A DNA stretch of 64,000 nucleotides, taken from assembly GCF_004403065.1 (NCBI RefSeq), contig NZ_SOHA01000028.1, positions 1 through 64,000 of the forward strand, read 5' to 3'. The position numbers and the translations under genes are program-made. How positions within the stretch are numbered: position 1 is the first letter of the stretch; each line of letters opens with the position of its first letter. This DNA comes from Cryobacterium cryoconiti (lineage in GTDB: Bacteria; Actinomycetota; Actinomycetes; Actinomycetales; Microbacteriaceae). The notes below the pieces were generated by a model, which was not told where the DNA came from, searched no databases, and was given only the letters and a program-made list of their open reading frames with translations. Of the stretch, positions 56,313-64,000 are shown piece after piece.

Positions 56313-58608
56313 GGGACTCCGTCGGTGATGCAGTGTCGGTGGGCTCGAGGTTGGCGAGTTCCCGGCGTCGTCGCAGAATGTTGCGCCACACGCCGAAGCC
56401 GAAGAACAAGACCACGAATGCCGCGAACAGCAGGGCTCCGAGACCCTCCCAATCCGCGCGAACGTTGATCGGAATCAGGGATGCGTCCTGGATGACTGAT
56501 CCCGTCGGCGTCAGCAGAGTCACGCGCAGGGTGACGGCGCCGTTGCCCACGGCCGCCGTCACGGGGATGGTCACGGTGCGCGCGGACTGCGCTTCGATGG
56601 TGGATTCGACGGCGTCGCCGACCAGTAGTCGTCCGTTCGACGGAACGACCTGCACCATGACGGTCACGGCCTGGTTCAGGGCATTGTCCAGGGTCACCGG
56701 GATGTCCACCTGGCTGCCCACCACGTTGATCGGCCCCTTGGTCGCCACCGTGATGGAGCCCAGGAGCTCCGAGGACGCCGCGAGACTGGTGCCGACGGCA
56801 TCCGACCAGGTCTTGTCGTGCGCGGCCCAGGCGTTGGACAGGAGGGCCATCAGGTCGAGGCGCTGGGCCCCGGTGACGAACACCGGGTTGGACAGCGCCG
56901 CGGAGAAGGCGAGAACGTCGGCCTCCCGCTCGAGGAGTCGGGTGGCCTGGTCCACACGGTTTGCGGGTTCGGCCAGGCTGTCGAAGGTGACCTCGTCGGC
57001 GGGGGCGGATGCCCGCACCTGCGGCAGGGTGGACGGCGCGTACCAGAGGAGGGTGGACAGAGCATCGATGGTCTGGTCGAGTCGGTTGGCGTTCGGCGGC
57101 CAGCCACGATCGAAGGTGGCCAGGAGGGTGCGGGCCGTTCCGGGCCGCTCTGCGGAGACCACCGCCAGCTGCGAGCTGACCTCCGCCATGGCCTTGCGCC
57201 ACGCGTCATCCGTGGTCGCCATCGCTGCGGCGCGCAGTGCGTCGGCGATGTCGTCGTCGATCACCAGGCCCTGACCATTGCCGGTGCCGAGATCCACGGC
57301 GGAGTCGGGGGTGAAGTCGCTGGCGGCCCCCGAGGCGTTCGCACCGCCCAGGATGGTGGTGGTGAGGCCGCCGGCCGTGAACACGTCAAGGTCGCTTGCG
57401 GCCACGTCGCCCTCGGCGGGCCAGCCGATGTCGGTGGCGCTGTATTCCCAGGCGAGCAACTCCTCCATGGTCGGCGGCGTGCCGTCGACCGGAGGTGCCG
57501 GCTGTTCCGTGGAGGCGGGCGAGTCCGTGGCCGCGTCCGCGGGCGTCTCAGCCGGTTGGGGGGCGTCAGTGGACTCAATGGGCGGCAGGTTCTGGTCCGT
57601 CGCGGTGAACAGCGCGGGGTCGATGGCCTGGTCGAAGGAGGTCGGCGTGAGAAGTGTTGCCGCGCCGGCCTGGGCCTGCAGGGACAGATCCGCATCCGCA
57701 TAGCTGAGAGGGAATATATCGTTCGGCGCCTGGTCGAGCCGGGCCAGCCACGCGATCGCGCTGGGCGGCGCGGCGGAGCCGAGAATACGGATGGAAACGA
57801 TGATCATCGGGTCGATCGCGATCGTGACCGGTTTCCCGGCGACGCCGTCGAGCTGGCGGCTGAGCACGCCGGACGGCGAGGTGTAGGTCTCGAGCGCGTT
57901 CGAGGTGATCAGTCCGGTGGACTGAGCGGGAACGGTGATCGGCATGATCACCGCCAGATTGACCGGGGTGACCTCCTCATCCGAATACCAGACGAAGGTG
58001 CCGCGGCCCTCGGCGCGGACAGTGTCGCCGGTGGTGAGGGTGGCGGCGATGCCGCGGGCACCCCAGGCGTTGCCGCTGGTGAGGCCGACGGAATCCGCCG
58101 GCACGGTCAGCGTGAAACTCTCGACGCTGTCCGGCTGGATGGACGCCGTCACCGGCCGGCTCAGCATGAGGTCGCCGGATGTGACCGACGACTCCGGGCT
58201 CAGCCAGGAGTTGAGGGCGGTGCGGCTGATGAGCGCGCGCTCCGCGAGGTAGAGGTCGATGGTTCCCGGAGCGATGGTGTCGGGCGTCGCATTGTCGATC
58301 GTGACGGTGACCGTGAGGTCCTGGTCGGCCTTCAGCGGCTGCATCGTGGTGGGTGCCACCGTGATACTGACCTCGTTGGCCGACGTGGCTGCGGCGACCT
58401 GCGCGGTTTGCGCGGTTTGCGCGGTTTGCGCGGACTGCGCGGCCGGTGCAGGCATCTCGGCGGATGCGGGCAGGCCGATCGCGAGCGGGAGCACCCCTGC
58501 CAGCAGGCCGGCCAGAACGACGCCCAACGGCATCCGTGGGCGTCCCCTGAGGCCCCGCCTCGATCCGGGGAGCGCGGGCCGATGCTGAGGTACAGACACG
58601 GCCACCAT
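56305..58608 (-). CDS. DUF6049 family secreted/membrane-anchored protein
   Basis: 767 residues: signal peptide (about 26-50, VVLAGLLAGVLPLAIGLPASA), a large extracytoplasmic region with beta-sandwich-like stretches, and a C-terminal transmembrane helix (about 725-745) with a basic RRRRELANLEPTD tail. Near the N-terminus AQTAQTAQTAQ is encoded by four 9-base repeats. The mycobacterial homologue Rv3909 is part of the MviN gene neighbourhood; function is not known but cell-wall involvement is likely. It is the first gene of the pair with murJ. Confidence 0.85.
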   Translation of the reverse strand: MVAVSVPQHRPALPGSRRGLRGRPRMPLGVVLAGLLAGVLPLAIGLPASAEMPAPAAQSAQTAQTAQTAQVAAATSANEVSITVAPTTMQPLKADQDLTVTVTIDNATPDTIAPGTIDLYLAERALISRTALNSWLSPESSVTSGDLMLSRPVTASIQPDSVESFTLTVPADSVGLTSGNAWGARGIAATLTTGDTVRAEGRGTFVWYSDEEVTPVNLAVIMPITVPAQSTGLITSNALETYTSPSGVLSRQLDGVAGKPVTIAIDPMIIVSIRILGSAAPPSAIAWLARLDQAPNDIFPLSYADADLSLQAQAGAATLLTPTSFDQAIDPALFTATDQNLPPIESTDAPQPAETPADAATDSPASTEQPAPPVDGTPPTMEELLAWEYSATDIGWPAEGDVAASDLDVFTAGGLTTTILGGANASGAASDFTPDSAVDLGTGNGQGLVIDDDIADALRAAAMATTDDAWRKAMAEVSSQLAVVSAERPGTARTLLATFDRGWPPNANRLDQTIDALSTLLWYAPSTLPQVRASAPADEVTFDSLAEPANRVDQATRLLEREADVLAFSAALSNPVFVTGAQRLDLMALLSNAWAAHDKTWSDAVGTSLAASSELLGSITVATKGPINVVGSQVDIPVTLDNALNQAVTVMVQVVPSNGRLLVGDAVESTIEAQSARTVTIPVTAAVGNGAVTLRVTLLTPTGSVIQDASLIPINVRADWEGLGALLFAAFVVLFFGFGVWRNILRRRRELANLEPTDTASPTESRA

Positions 58609-58688
58609 GTAGGGGATTCTACGGCTTACACGGGTGGGATGACGCTGCGCCGGGCGGTCGGCGCCCCTCCAGCAACTAATATGGGGGC

Positions 58689-60119
58689 ATGCAGAGCGTT
58701 GCGACAGCCCTCAAGCGGCTGGGCGACCTGGCTGCCACCCCCACGGTTTCCCGACTGGCCACGGCCTTCGCGAACGCCGGCCACGAGCTGGCCCTGGTCG
58801 GCGGCCCGGTGCGCGACGCCTTCCTGGATCGGCCGATCAATGACCTCGATTTCACGACGGATGCCACACCGGACCAGATCCTGAAGATCGTGAAGCCGAT
58901 CTCGGACGCCCACTGGGACATCGGCCGGGCGTTCGGCACCATCGGCGCGCAGATCTCCGGCGAGAAGGTGGAGATCACGACCTACCGGTCCGACAGCTAC
59001 GACGGTCAGACCCGCAAGCCCGAGGTGGTCTTCGGGCACCGCCTCGAGGACGACCTCCTGCGCCGCGACTTCACGGTCAACGCGCTCGCCCTGCGCCTGC
59101 CGGGGCTCACCCTGGTTGATCCCGCGAATGGCATCGACGATCTGCTGGCCGGCGTTCTGCGCACCCCGATCTCCCCGGAGATCTCGTTCGGCGACGACCC
59201 GTTGCGCATGATGCGGGCAGCCCGGTTCACGGCCCAGCTGGGATTCTCCCTAAACGTAGACACCGCGGTGGCGATGGAAGCGATGGCGGACCGCATCCGT
59301 AACATCTCGGCCGAACGCATCGGCGAGGAGCTTACGAAGCTGCTGACGGCGGACAACCCGCACGCCGGCGTCGAACTGCTGGTGGACTCGGGGCTGTGTG
59401 CGCTGGTGATGCCGGAGATTCCCGCATTGCGGCTCGAGGTCGACGAGCACCACCACCATAAGGACGTCTACCAGCACACGCTGACCGTTCTCGACCAGGC
59501 CATCGGCTATGAGACATCCCGTGGCAACTTCGACGGCCCGGACCTGATCGTGCGCCTTGCGGCTCTCCTGCATGACATTGGAAAGCCGGCGACCCGCAAA
59601 CTCGAGCCGGGTGGCGTGGTCAGTTTCTACCACCACGACCTGGTCGGAGCGAAGCTGGCCAAGAAGCGCCTGCGTGCGCTGCGCTTCGATAACGACACCA
59701 TCGCGGCGGTCGCGCGTCTGATCGAGCTGCACCTGCGCTTCTTCGGCTATACCGAGGGTGCCTGGACCGACTCCGCGGTGCGCCGGTACGTGCGCGATGC
59801 CGGGGACCAGATCGAGCGGCTGCACATCCTGACCCGTGCAGACGTGACCACCCGCAACCGTCGCAAGGCCGACCGTCTCGGCTTCGCCTATGACGATCTG
59901 GAACACCGCATCCACGAGCTGAATGAGCAGGAGGAGATGGCGGCCGTGCGTCCCGACCTGGACGGGGAGCAGATCATGGCCGTGCTCGGCGTGCGTCCCG
60001 GCCGCGAGGTCGGTGAGGCTTACCGCTACCTGCTCGAGCAACGCCTGGACGACGGCCCGCTCGGTGAGGAAGAAGCCACCCGTCGCCTGAGCGCCTGGTG
60101 GGCCGAGCGCGCGCAGTAG
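58689..60119 (+). CDS. cca: CCA-adding tRNA nucleotidyltransferase
   Basis: 476 residues: polymerase-beta-type head LVGGPVRDAFLDRPINDLDFTT (metal Asp pair), RRDFTVNALALRL, and a C-terminal HD domain with ALLHDIGKPATR. It adds or repairs the 3'-CCA of tRNAs, needed here since the tRNA genes lack encoded CCA. It is divergent from the DUF6049-murJ operon, as in mycobacteria (pcnA/Rv3907c neighbourhood). Confidence 0.93.
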   Translation: MQSVATALKRLGDLAATPTVSRLATAFANAGHELALVGGPVRDAFLDRPINDLDFTTDATPDQILKIVKPISDAHWDIGRAFGTIGAQISGEKVEITTYRSDSYDGQTRKPEVVFGHRLEDDLLRRDFTVNALALRLPGLTLVDPANGIDDLLAGVLRTPISPEISFGDDPLRMMRAARFTAQLGFSLNVDTAVAMEAMADRIRNISAERIGEELTKLLTADNPHAGVELLVDSGLCALVMPEIPALRLEVDEHHHHKDVYQHTLTVLDQAIGYETSRGNFDGPDLIVRLAALLHDIGKPATRKLEPGGVVSFYHHDLVGAKLAKKRLRALRFDNDTIAAVARLIELHLRFFGYTEGAWTDSAVRRYVRDAGDQIERLHILTRADVTTRNRRKADRLGFAYDDLEHRIHELNEQEEMAAVRPDLDGEQIMAVLGVRPGREVGEAYRYLLEQRLDDGPLGEEEATRRLSAWWAERAQ

Positions 60120-60380
60120 CGCCCTCGCTGCCGCTGCCGCCGCCGCACAGACATCCCCTTCGCCCGTCGCCGAGGCTCGCCGTTTGTGCCGAGAGTAGCC
60201 GCGCGGGCGGCGACTTTCGGTTGAACCAGCGATAGTCGAGAACCAACGGCACTTCGCGAGCGGATGTTCGACTATCCCTCCACAGGGCCTCCGCAGTCCA
60301 TCCTTCCCCCAGGATCCCCCAGTGCGGTCGAAGCCACTGAGTCGCACAACAGCATGGGGCTATGAATCCTGACTCCCCAC

Positions 60381-61403
60381 ATGACTGGCGGCCGCTGCAC
60401 CTCGGACGTGACGCTCGGCTTCTTGGCAGTGATGGGCGCCCCCGTTCAGCGGCTGGTCCGCTCCGGTCAAGCCGTTCGCCTGCGGCGTGGCGTTGCCGTC
60501 GACGCAACCGGCTGGGAAACGATCAGTGATCGCGATCGGTACTTTCTGCGTATGCGCGCTGTGGGGGCCACCAGAAAGACTCGCCCCGTCTACTCCCACG
60601 AATCGGCTGCTGTTCTGTGGGGTCTGCCCGTCATCGGTCGATGGCCCGACGAGGTGCACCTCATGGCGGCCGGCAGAAGTGGCGTGCACTCGAAGAACGG
60701 GGTCACCTGGCACCACGACCGACTCCCCGACGAGGATGTCGTCGAGATCGACGGGATGCTTGTCACGAGTCTGCTGCGCACCCTGATCGACAGTGCGCGA
60801 ACAAGAGGATTCCTGTCGGCAGTCGCCGCCCTCGACTACGGAATGAAACCTCGGTTCACCCTGCCGAATGGCGCGGCTGCGTGCGGAATCGACCGCGACA
60901 TCCTGATTGATCGACTCGACTCCGACGGACCCACGCGTGGGGCACGCGCCGCTCGGATCGCCATTGTCTTCTGTGATGATCGTTCCGGTTCGGTGGGCGA
61001 GTCTCTCAGCCGCGGACAGATTCATCTGTGCGGATTCCCGCCCCCTGAACTTCAAGTGTCCTTCGTGCACGGCGACGGGCAGGAAGACATCACGGACTTC
61101 CGGTGGGTTCAGAAGCAGGAGACCCGCACGCTTCGCCTCCTCGGCGAATTCGACGGCAAAGTCAAATACACGCGGGACGACTTCATGAACGGGCGAACCA
61201 TTGAGGAGGTCGTCTGGTCGGAAAAGCTCCGTGAGGACCGGCTCCGCGGCACCGGGCACGGAATGGCGCGCTGGATCTGGGCGGAAGCGCTGCGCCGGGA
61301 GAGCCTGCGACGCCTTCTTCTCGCAGCTGGGCTGCGTCCCGAACCAGGTAAACGCCCCGTGGGAGAAGTGAATGTCGCCATTCGGACCCAGAATCGCCGA
61401 TAG
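60381..61403 (+). CDS. AbiEi-like antitoxin domain / DUF559-type nuclease-like protein
   Basis: 340 residues. The N-terminal winged-helix AbiEi-type region (VQRLVRSGQAVRLRRGVAVDA) is followed by a linking domain (VYSHESAAVLWGLPVIGRWPDEVHLM), and the C-terminus has LRLLGEFDGKVKYTRD and VVWSEKLREDRLRGTGHGMARW, which resemble the DUF559 / very-short-patch-repair nuclease fold. No toxin partner is adjacent, so it is an orphan of a type common in Microbacteriaceae. Function is unknown; a nuclease role is an inference from the acidic and Lys-rich motifs. The start is uncertain. Confidence 0.7.
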   Translation: MTGGRCTSDVTLGFLAVMGAPVQRLVRSGQAVRLRRGVAVDATGWETISDRDRYFLRMRAVGATRKTRPVYSHESAAVLWGLPVIGRWPDEVHLMAAGRSGVHSKNGVTWHHDRLPDEDVVEIDGMLVTSLLRTLIDSARTRGFLSAVAALDYGMKPRFTLPNGAAACGIDRDILIDRLDSDGPTRGARAARIAIVFCDDRSGSVGESLSRGQIHLCGFPPPELQVSFVHGDGQEDITDFRWVQKQETRTLRLLGEFDGKVKYTRDDFMNGRTIEEVVWSEKLREDRLRGTGHGMARWIWAEALRRESLRRLLLAAGLRPEPGKRPVGEVNVAIRTQNRR

Positions 61404-61634
61404 GACGACGATGATCGGCACATTCGGCGATTCTCGCGATAACGCTGACGGCCTCCGCGTCGACAAGAGCGCCAAACCAGTGAGTGGACGGAGGCGGTGG
61501 CGGAGGGCCGTCGCTTCCGGTAGTCTTGGCAGGTTGTCTGTGCGCCGGATTCCCGGCCTCCGCGTTCAACACATGCACAACCCTCCTGTTGCAGAGATTC
61601 TGCAGCCGTTTAGTCCGAAGGAGGTGGGTTAGTC

Positions 61635-62195
61635 ATGCATCAGTACGAGTTGATGGTTATCCTCGATCCCGAGATCGATGAGCGCACCGTAGCTCCCAGC
61701 CTTGACAAGTTCCTCAACGTTGTTCGCAACGATGGTGGAACCATTGACAAGGTTGACGTTTGGGGTCGCCGCCGTCTCGCATACGAGATCAACAAGAAGT
61801 CCGAAGGCATCTACGCCGTTGTCGACTTCACCGCGAACGCTTCTGCCACGGCCGAGCTCGACCGCCAGCTGAAGCTGTCGGAAGCCGTCATGCGCACCAA
61901 GGTTCTTCGCGCAGAAGAAGGCATTGCCCAGGTTGCCGTCGCAAGCAAGCTTGCCGCCGAGAAGGCCGCCCGCAAGGCAGCCAACCCGAAGGTAATCGCT
62001 GCGAAGGCTGAAGCCGCCGCCGCCGCTCCGACCGCCAAGGTCGCCGCGTCTGCAAAGCCCGCTTCGGCAGTTGCTGCCGCTGCGGTCAAGGCTGCTCCGG
62101 CCAAGGCCGACGCCCCGGTTGCCGACGCTCCTGCCACGGCAGAAGCTGCAGCTCCCGTCGCGGCCGAGTCCGCCGACAAGGCAAGCGACAAGTAG
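61635..62195 (+). CDS. rpsF: 30S ribosomal protein S6 with a long Ala/Lys-rich tail
   Basis: 186 residues; the S6 domain occupies about 1-100 ([39 protein letters not shown]). The remaining ~85 residues are almost entirely Ala, Lys, Pro and Val ([22 protein letters not shown]). The ribosome site AAGGAGGTGG is strong. Normal S6 is 95-130 residues, so the tail is unusual. It starts the rpsF-ssb-rpsR-rplI operon. Confidence 0.94.
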   Translation: MHQYELMVILDPEIDERTVAPSLDKFLNVVRNDGGTIDKVDVWGRRRLAYEINKKSEGIYAVVDFTANASATAELDRQLKLSEAVMRTKVLRAEEGIAQVAVASKLAAEKAARKAANPKVIAAKAEAAAAAPTAKVAASAKPASAVAAAAVKAAPAKADAPVADAPATAEAAAPVAAESADKASDK

Positions 62196-62198
62196 CCC

Positions 62199-62702
62199 AT
62201 GGCCGGCGAGACCGTAATTACCGTGGTGGGCAACCTCACCAGCGATCCGGAGCTGCGTTACACGCAGAACGGGCTGGCGGTTGCCAACTTCACCATCGCA
62301 TCCACTCCGCGCAATTTCGATCGCGCAACGAGTGAGTGGAAAGATGGCGAGTCGCTCTTCCTGCGCGCGAGCGTTTGGCGTGAATTCGCCGAACACGTGG
62401 CCGGTTCGCTGACCAAGGGTACCCGTGTCATCGCTACCGGGCGTCTCAAGCAGCGTTCGTATGAGACGAAGGAAGGCGAGAAGCGTACGAGCATGGAGCT
62501 CGAGATCGATGAAATCGGTCCTTCGCTGAAATACGCCACCGCTCAGCTCACTCGAGCGCAGTCATCGTCGGGTCCTCGCAGCGGCGGCGCACCTGCCGTT
62601 GCGTCGAACGACGAGCCCTGGGCTGCCAGTGCCCCCGCCGCGAACACCGGTGGAGACGTCTGGAACACTCCGGGAAACTTCAGCGACGAGACACCCTTCT
62701 AA
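62199..62702 (+). CDS. ssb: single-stranded DNA-binding protein
   Basis: 167 residues: OB-fold (about 1-110; [41 protein letters not shown]), a Gly/Ala/Ser-rich disordered linker, and the acidic C-terminal tip (SDETPF) that recruits repair and replication enzymes. It follows rpsF by 3 bases. Confidence 0.96.
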   Translation: MAGETVITVVGNLTSDPELRYTQNGLAVANFTIASTPRNFDRATSEWKDGESLFLRASVWREFAEHVAGSLTKGTRVIATGRLKQRSYETKEGEKRTSMELEIDEIGPSLKYATAQLTRAQSSSGPRSGGAPAVASNDEPWAASAPAANTGGDVWNTPGNFSDETPF

Positions 62703-62757
62703 GCCGGACCTTTCAGGTTCCTGGCTGAAAAACACTTCTTAAGAAAGTAAGGAAATC

Positions 62758-63021
62758 ATGGCTGGAAAGTCGAGCGGCGACCGCCGCAAGCCGCTCCGCG
62801 GAGCTAAGGGTGGCAAGAACGCCGCTCCCGCGAAGTCGATCCGGGTTGGTGTCATCGATTACAAGGATGTCCCCACCCTCCGCAAGTTCATCTCCGAGCG
62901 TGGAAAGATCCGCGCCCGTCGCATCACCGGTGTTTCCGTTCAGGAGCAGCGTCTCATCGCCCGCGCCGTCAAGAACGCTCGCGAAATGGCGCTGCTGCCC
63001 TACGCCGGTTCAGGCAGGTAG
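62758..63021 (+). CDS. rpsR: 30S ribosomal protein S18
   Basis: 87 residues with the S18 core [51 protein letters not shown] and a basic N-terminal tail. It lacks the Zn-cysteines of some paralogues. It binds S6 on the 30S platform, consistent with the shared operon. Confidence 0.96.
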   Translation: MAGKSSGDRRKPLRGAKGGKNAAPAKSIRVGVIDYKDVPTLRKFISERGKIRARRITGVSVQEQRLIARAVKNAREMALLPYAGSGR

Positions 63022-63029
63022 GACACCTC

Positions 63030-63479
63030 ATGTCAAAAATCATTCTGACGCACGAGGTCTCCGGCCTCGGTGCACCCGGTGACATCGTCGAGGTCAAGAA
63101 CGGGTACGCCCGCAACTACCTCTACCCGCAGGGTTTCGCTGTTTCCTGGACCCGCGGTGGCGAGAAGCAGATTCAGCAGATCAAGGCCGCCCGCGTAGCC
63201 CGCGAGCACGCCACCCTCGAAGAGGCGCAGGCCCTCAAGGCTGCACTCGAGAACGCCAAGGTCAAGCTGGTCGTCAAGGCCGGCGAAGGCGGACGCCTCT
63301 TCGGCTCCGTCAAGACCACGGACGTTGCGGAGGCAGTCGCCGCCGCAGGGCTCGGTGCAATCGACAAGCGCAAGATCGAGCTCAGCCCGATCAAGATGAC
63401 GGGCGAGCACCAGGCGACGGTTCGTCTTCGTGACGAGCTGAGCGCGACCATCACACTGCTGGTGGTAGCCGCAAAGTAA
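63030..63479 (+). CDS. rplI: 50S ribosomal protein L9
   Basis: 149 residues: N-domain [37 protein letters not shown] (the family signature), a long connecting helix (about 40-75), and C-domain. Last gene of the operon, followed by a strong terminator. Confidence 0.97.
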   Translation: MSKIILTHEVSGLGAPGDIVEVKNGYARNYLYPQGFAVSWTRGGEKQIQQIKAARVAREHATLEEAQALKAALENAKVKLVVKAGEGGRLFGSVKTTDVAEAVAAAGLGAIDKRKIELSPIKMTGEHQATVRLRDELSATITLLVVAAK

Positions 63480-63490
63480 GACAGATCGCA

Positions 63491-63530
63491 GGTGTAGCGG
63501 CGGACTCCGTTTGGAGTCCGCCGCTACACC
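63491..63530 (+). terminator. intrinsic terminator after rplI
   Basis: A perfect 18-bp stem (63491-63508 with 63513-63530), loop GTTT, followed by CGTTT. Confidence 0.88.
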
Positions 63531-63599
63531 CGTTTAAGGAGTTCCGCTCACCCTGTTCAGGGGTGATTTCAGATCCTGAAAATGAGGGTTTGTGCACAG

Positions 63600-63790
63600 C
63601 TTCCCCCACAGCACACCAAGCTTCAACGGCTTGTTTAGATTACTTTCCACACACTGCTGTGAATAGTTTTTATACCTGATCAAAAGCATTTTATGAGTCA
63701 AAAAACTTAAGTTCTCCACAGTCGAGTGCACAGGTTGTGCACAAGACACGCGGCGTTTCGCCCAGATTCTCCACAGGCTTATCCACAGCC
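63600..63790. promoter_or_regulatory. AT-rich region with DnaA boxes ahead of dnaB
   Basis: TTATCCACA (63779-63787, perfect) and two near-matches TTCTCCACA (63712-63720, 63767-63775) follow an unusually AT-rich stretch (about 63625-63715) for this genome. The whole 63531-63918 gap has no gene. Confidence 0.65.
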
Positions 63791-63918
63791 CGTTTTGGAG
63801 TCCGTCGAGCGAGGTCCGTAGTGTGGGCAGGCGGCCACAATCGAGGTGTGCACAGGGCTGAGGCAGCGATGTCGGAGGGTCCTGATAGAACTGCACCACG
63901 AGGAAAAAGGAGGCACAA

Positions 63919-64000
63919 GTGTCGATCGCTCACTTGGGTCTGGCCGACAAGCGCGGGGCCGACGGGCGCGGCGGACTGGAGCCCCGGCACACCGAGCGCA
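63919..64000 (+). CDS. dnaB: replicative DNA helicase DnaB (3' end outside the window)
   Basis: From GTG 63919, preceded by AAGGAGG, the visible residues SIAHLGLADKRGADGRGGLEPRH fit the N-terminal start of actinobacterial DnaB (SIAHLGLA motif). The position after rplI is also typical. The gene runs off the right edge, so motifs of the RecA-like helicase core are not visible. Confidence 0.7.
   Translation, partial: MSIAHLGLADKRGADGRGGLEPRHTER

Noticed and set aside
56818..58884. 688-residue open frame antisense to DUF6049
   Set aside because: Arg/Gly-rich shadow with no motifs; it would also overlap the start of the CCA enzyme gene.

Overview
This is a GC-rich chromosomal segment from an actinobacterium, most likely a member of Microbacteriaceae (Cryobacterium or a close relative; the genus is a guess). 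It covers the replication-origin domain. The evidence is the order gyrA-gyrB-dciA-recF-gnd-dnaN-oriC-dnaA-rpmH-rnpA-yidD-yidC-jag-rsmG-parA-parB, the cell-wall signalling operon fhaA-fhaB-pstP-rodA-pbpA-pknA-pknB with crgA and a class E sortase nearby, and DUF3566, DUF6049, MurJ and DUF222/HNH proteins. Codon use and GC content look uniform. No insertion sequence, prophage or rRNA operon was seen.

Left part (1-14 kb) is metabolic and accessory. It holds a truncated DUF222/HNH gene, short tandem repeats, a convergent metY/patB sulfur amino-acid pair, a MacB-like ABC exporter divergent from a two-component system, and a polyamine-type ABC importer (potA-D-B-C). The importer is divergent from a FadR-type regulator and a soluble Cache-domain protein, with a perfect palindrome in the shared promoter region. 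After tRNA-Leu (14.4 kb) comes the Ser/Thr kinase and cell-elongation operon (14.7-23.6 kb). It is followed by pabA/trpG, a 53-residue membrane protein, sortase E, crgA, dps, a three-gene cluster of unknown product (acyl-CoA dehydrogenase, PIG-L deacetylase/methyltransferase fusion, glycosyltransferase), rhomboid, cyclophilin, and tRNA-Ala and tRNA-Ile.

The origin core spans 32-48 kb. Genes left of dnaA run leftward (minus strand) and genes right of it run rightward, so both core operons are co-directional with replication. The dnaA-dnaN gap (40.9-41.26 kb) carries two perfect DnaA boxes and an AT-rich stretch and is the best oriC candidate. The dnaA-rpmH gap holds another perfect box. ParA and ParB are followed by 2.7 kb almost without genes (48.06-50.78 kb). 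This stretch contains five of the six parS palindromes (the sixth overlaps the parA start), arrays of a short imperfect-palindrome repeat (core GGTCGAGCCTGTCGAGACC), and one GIY-YIG endonuclease gene. A diverged copy of the same repeat lies in frame inside recF.

The right part (50.8-64 kb) encodes a D-Ala-D-Ala-ligase-like protein, a PLP aminotransferase, thioredoxin and its reductase, MurJ with DUF6049, CCA-adding enzyme, an AbiEi/DUF559-like orphan, the rpsF-ssb-rpsR-rplI operon, and the start of dnaB. An AT-rich region with DnaA boxes lies just ahead of dnaB.

Most of the window is conserved actinobacterial origin-domain content. The less expected signals are the parS and repeat field, the repeat inside recF, DnaA-box clusters upstream of dps and dnaB, the deacetylase/methyltransferase/glycosyltransferase cassette, and the Cache protein paired with a polyamine transporter.
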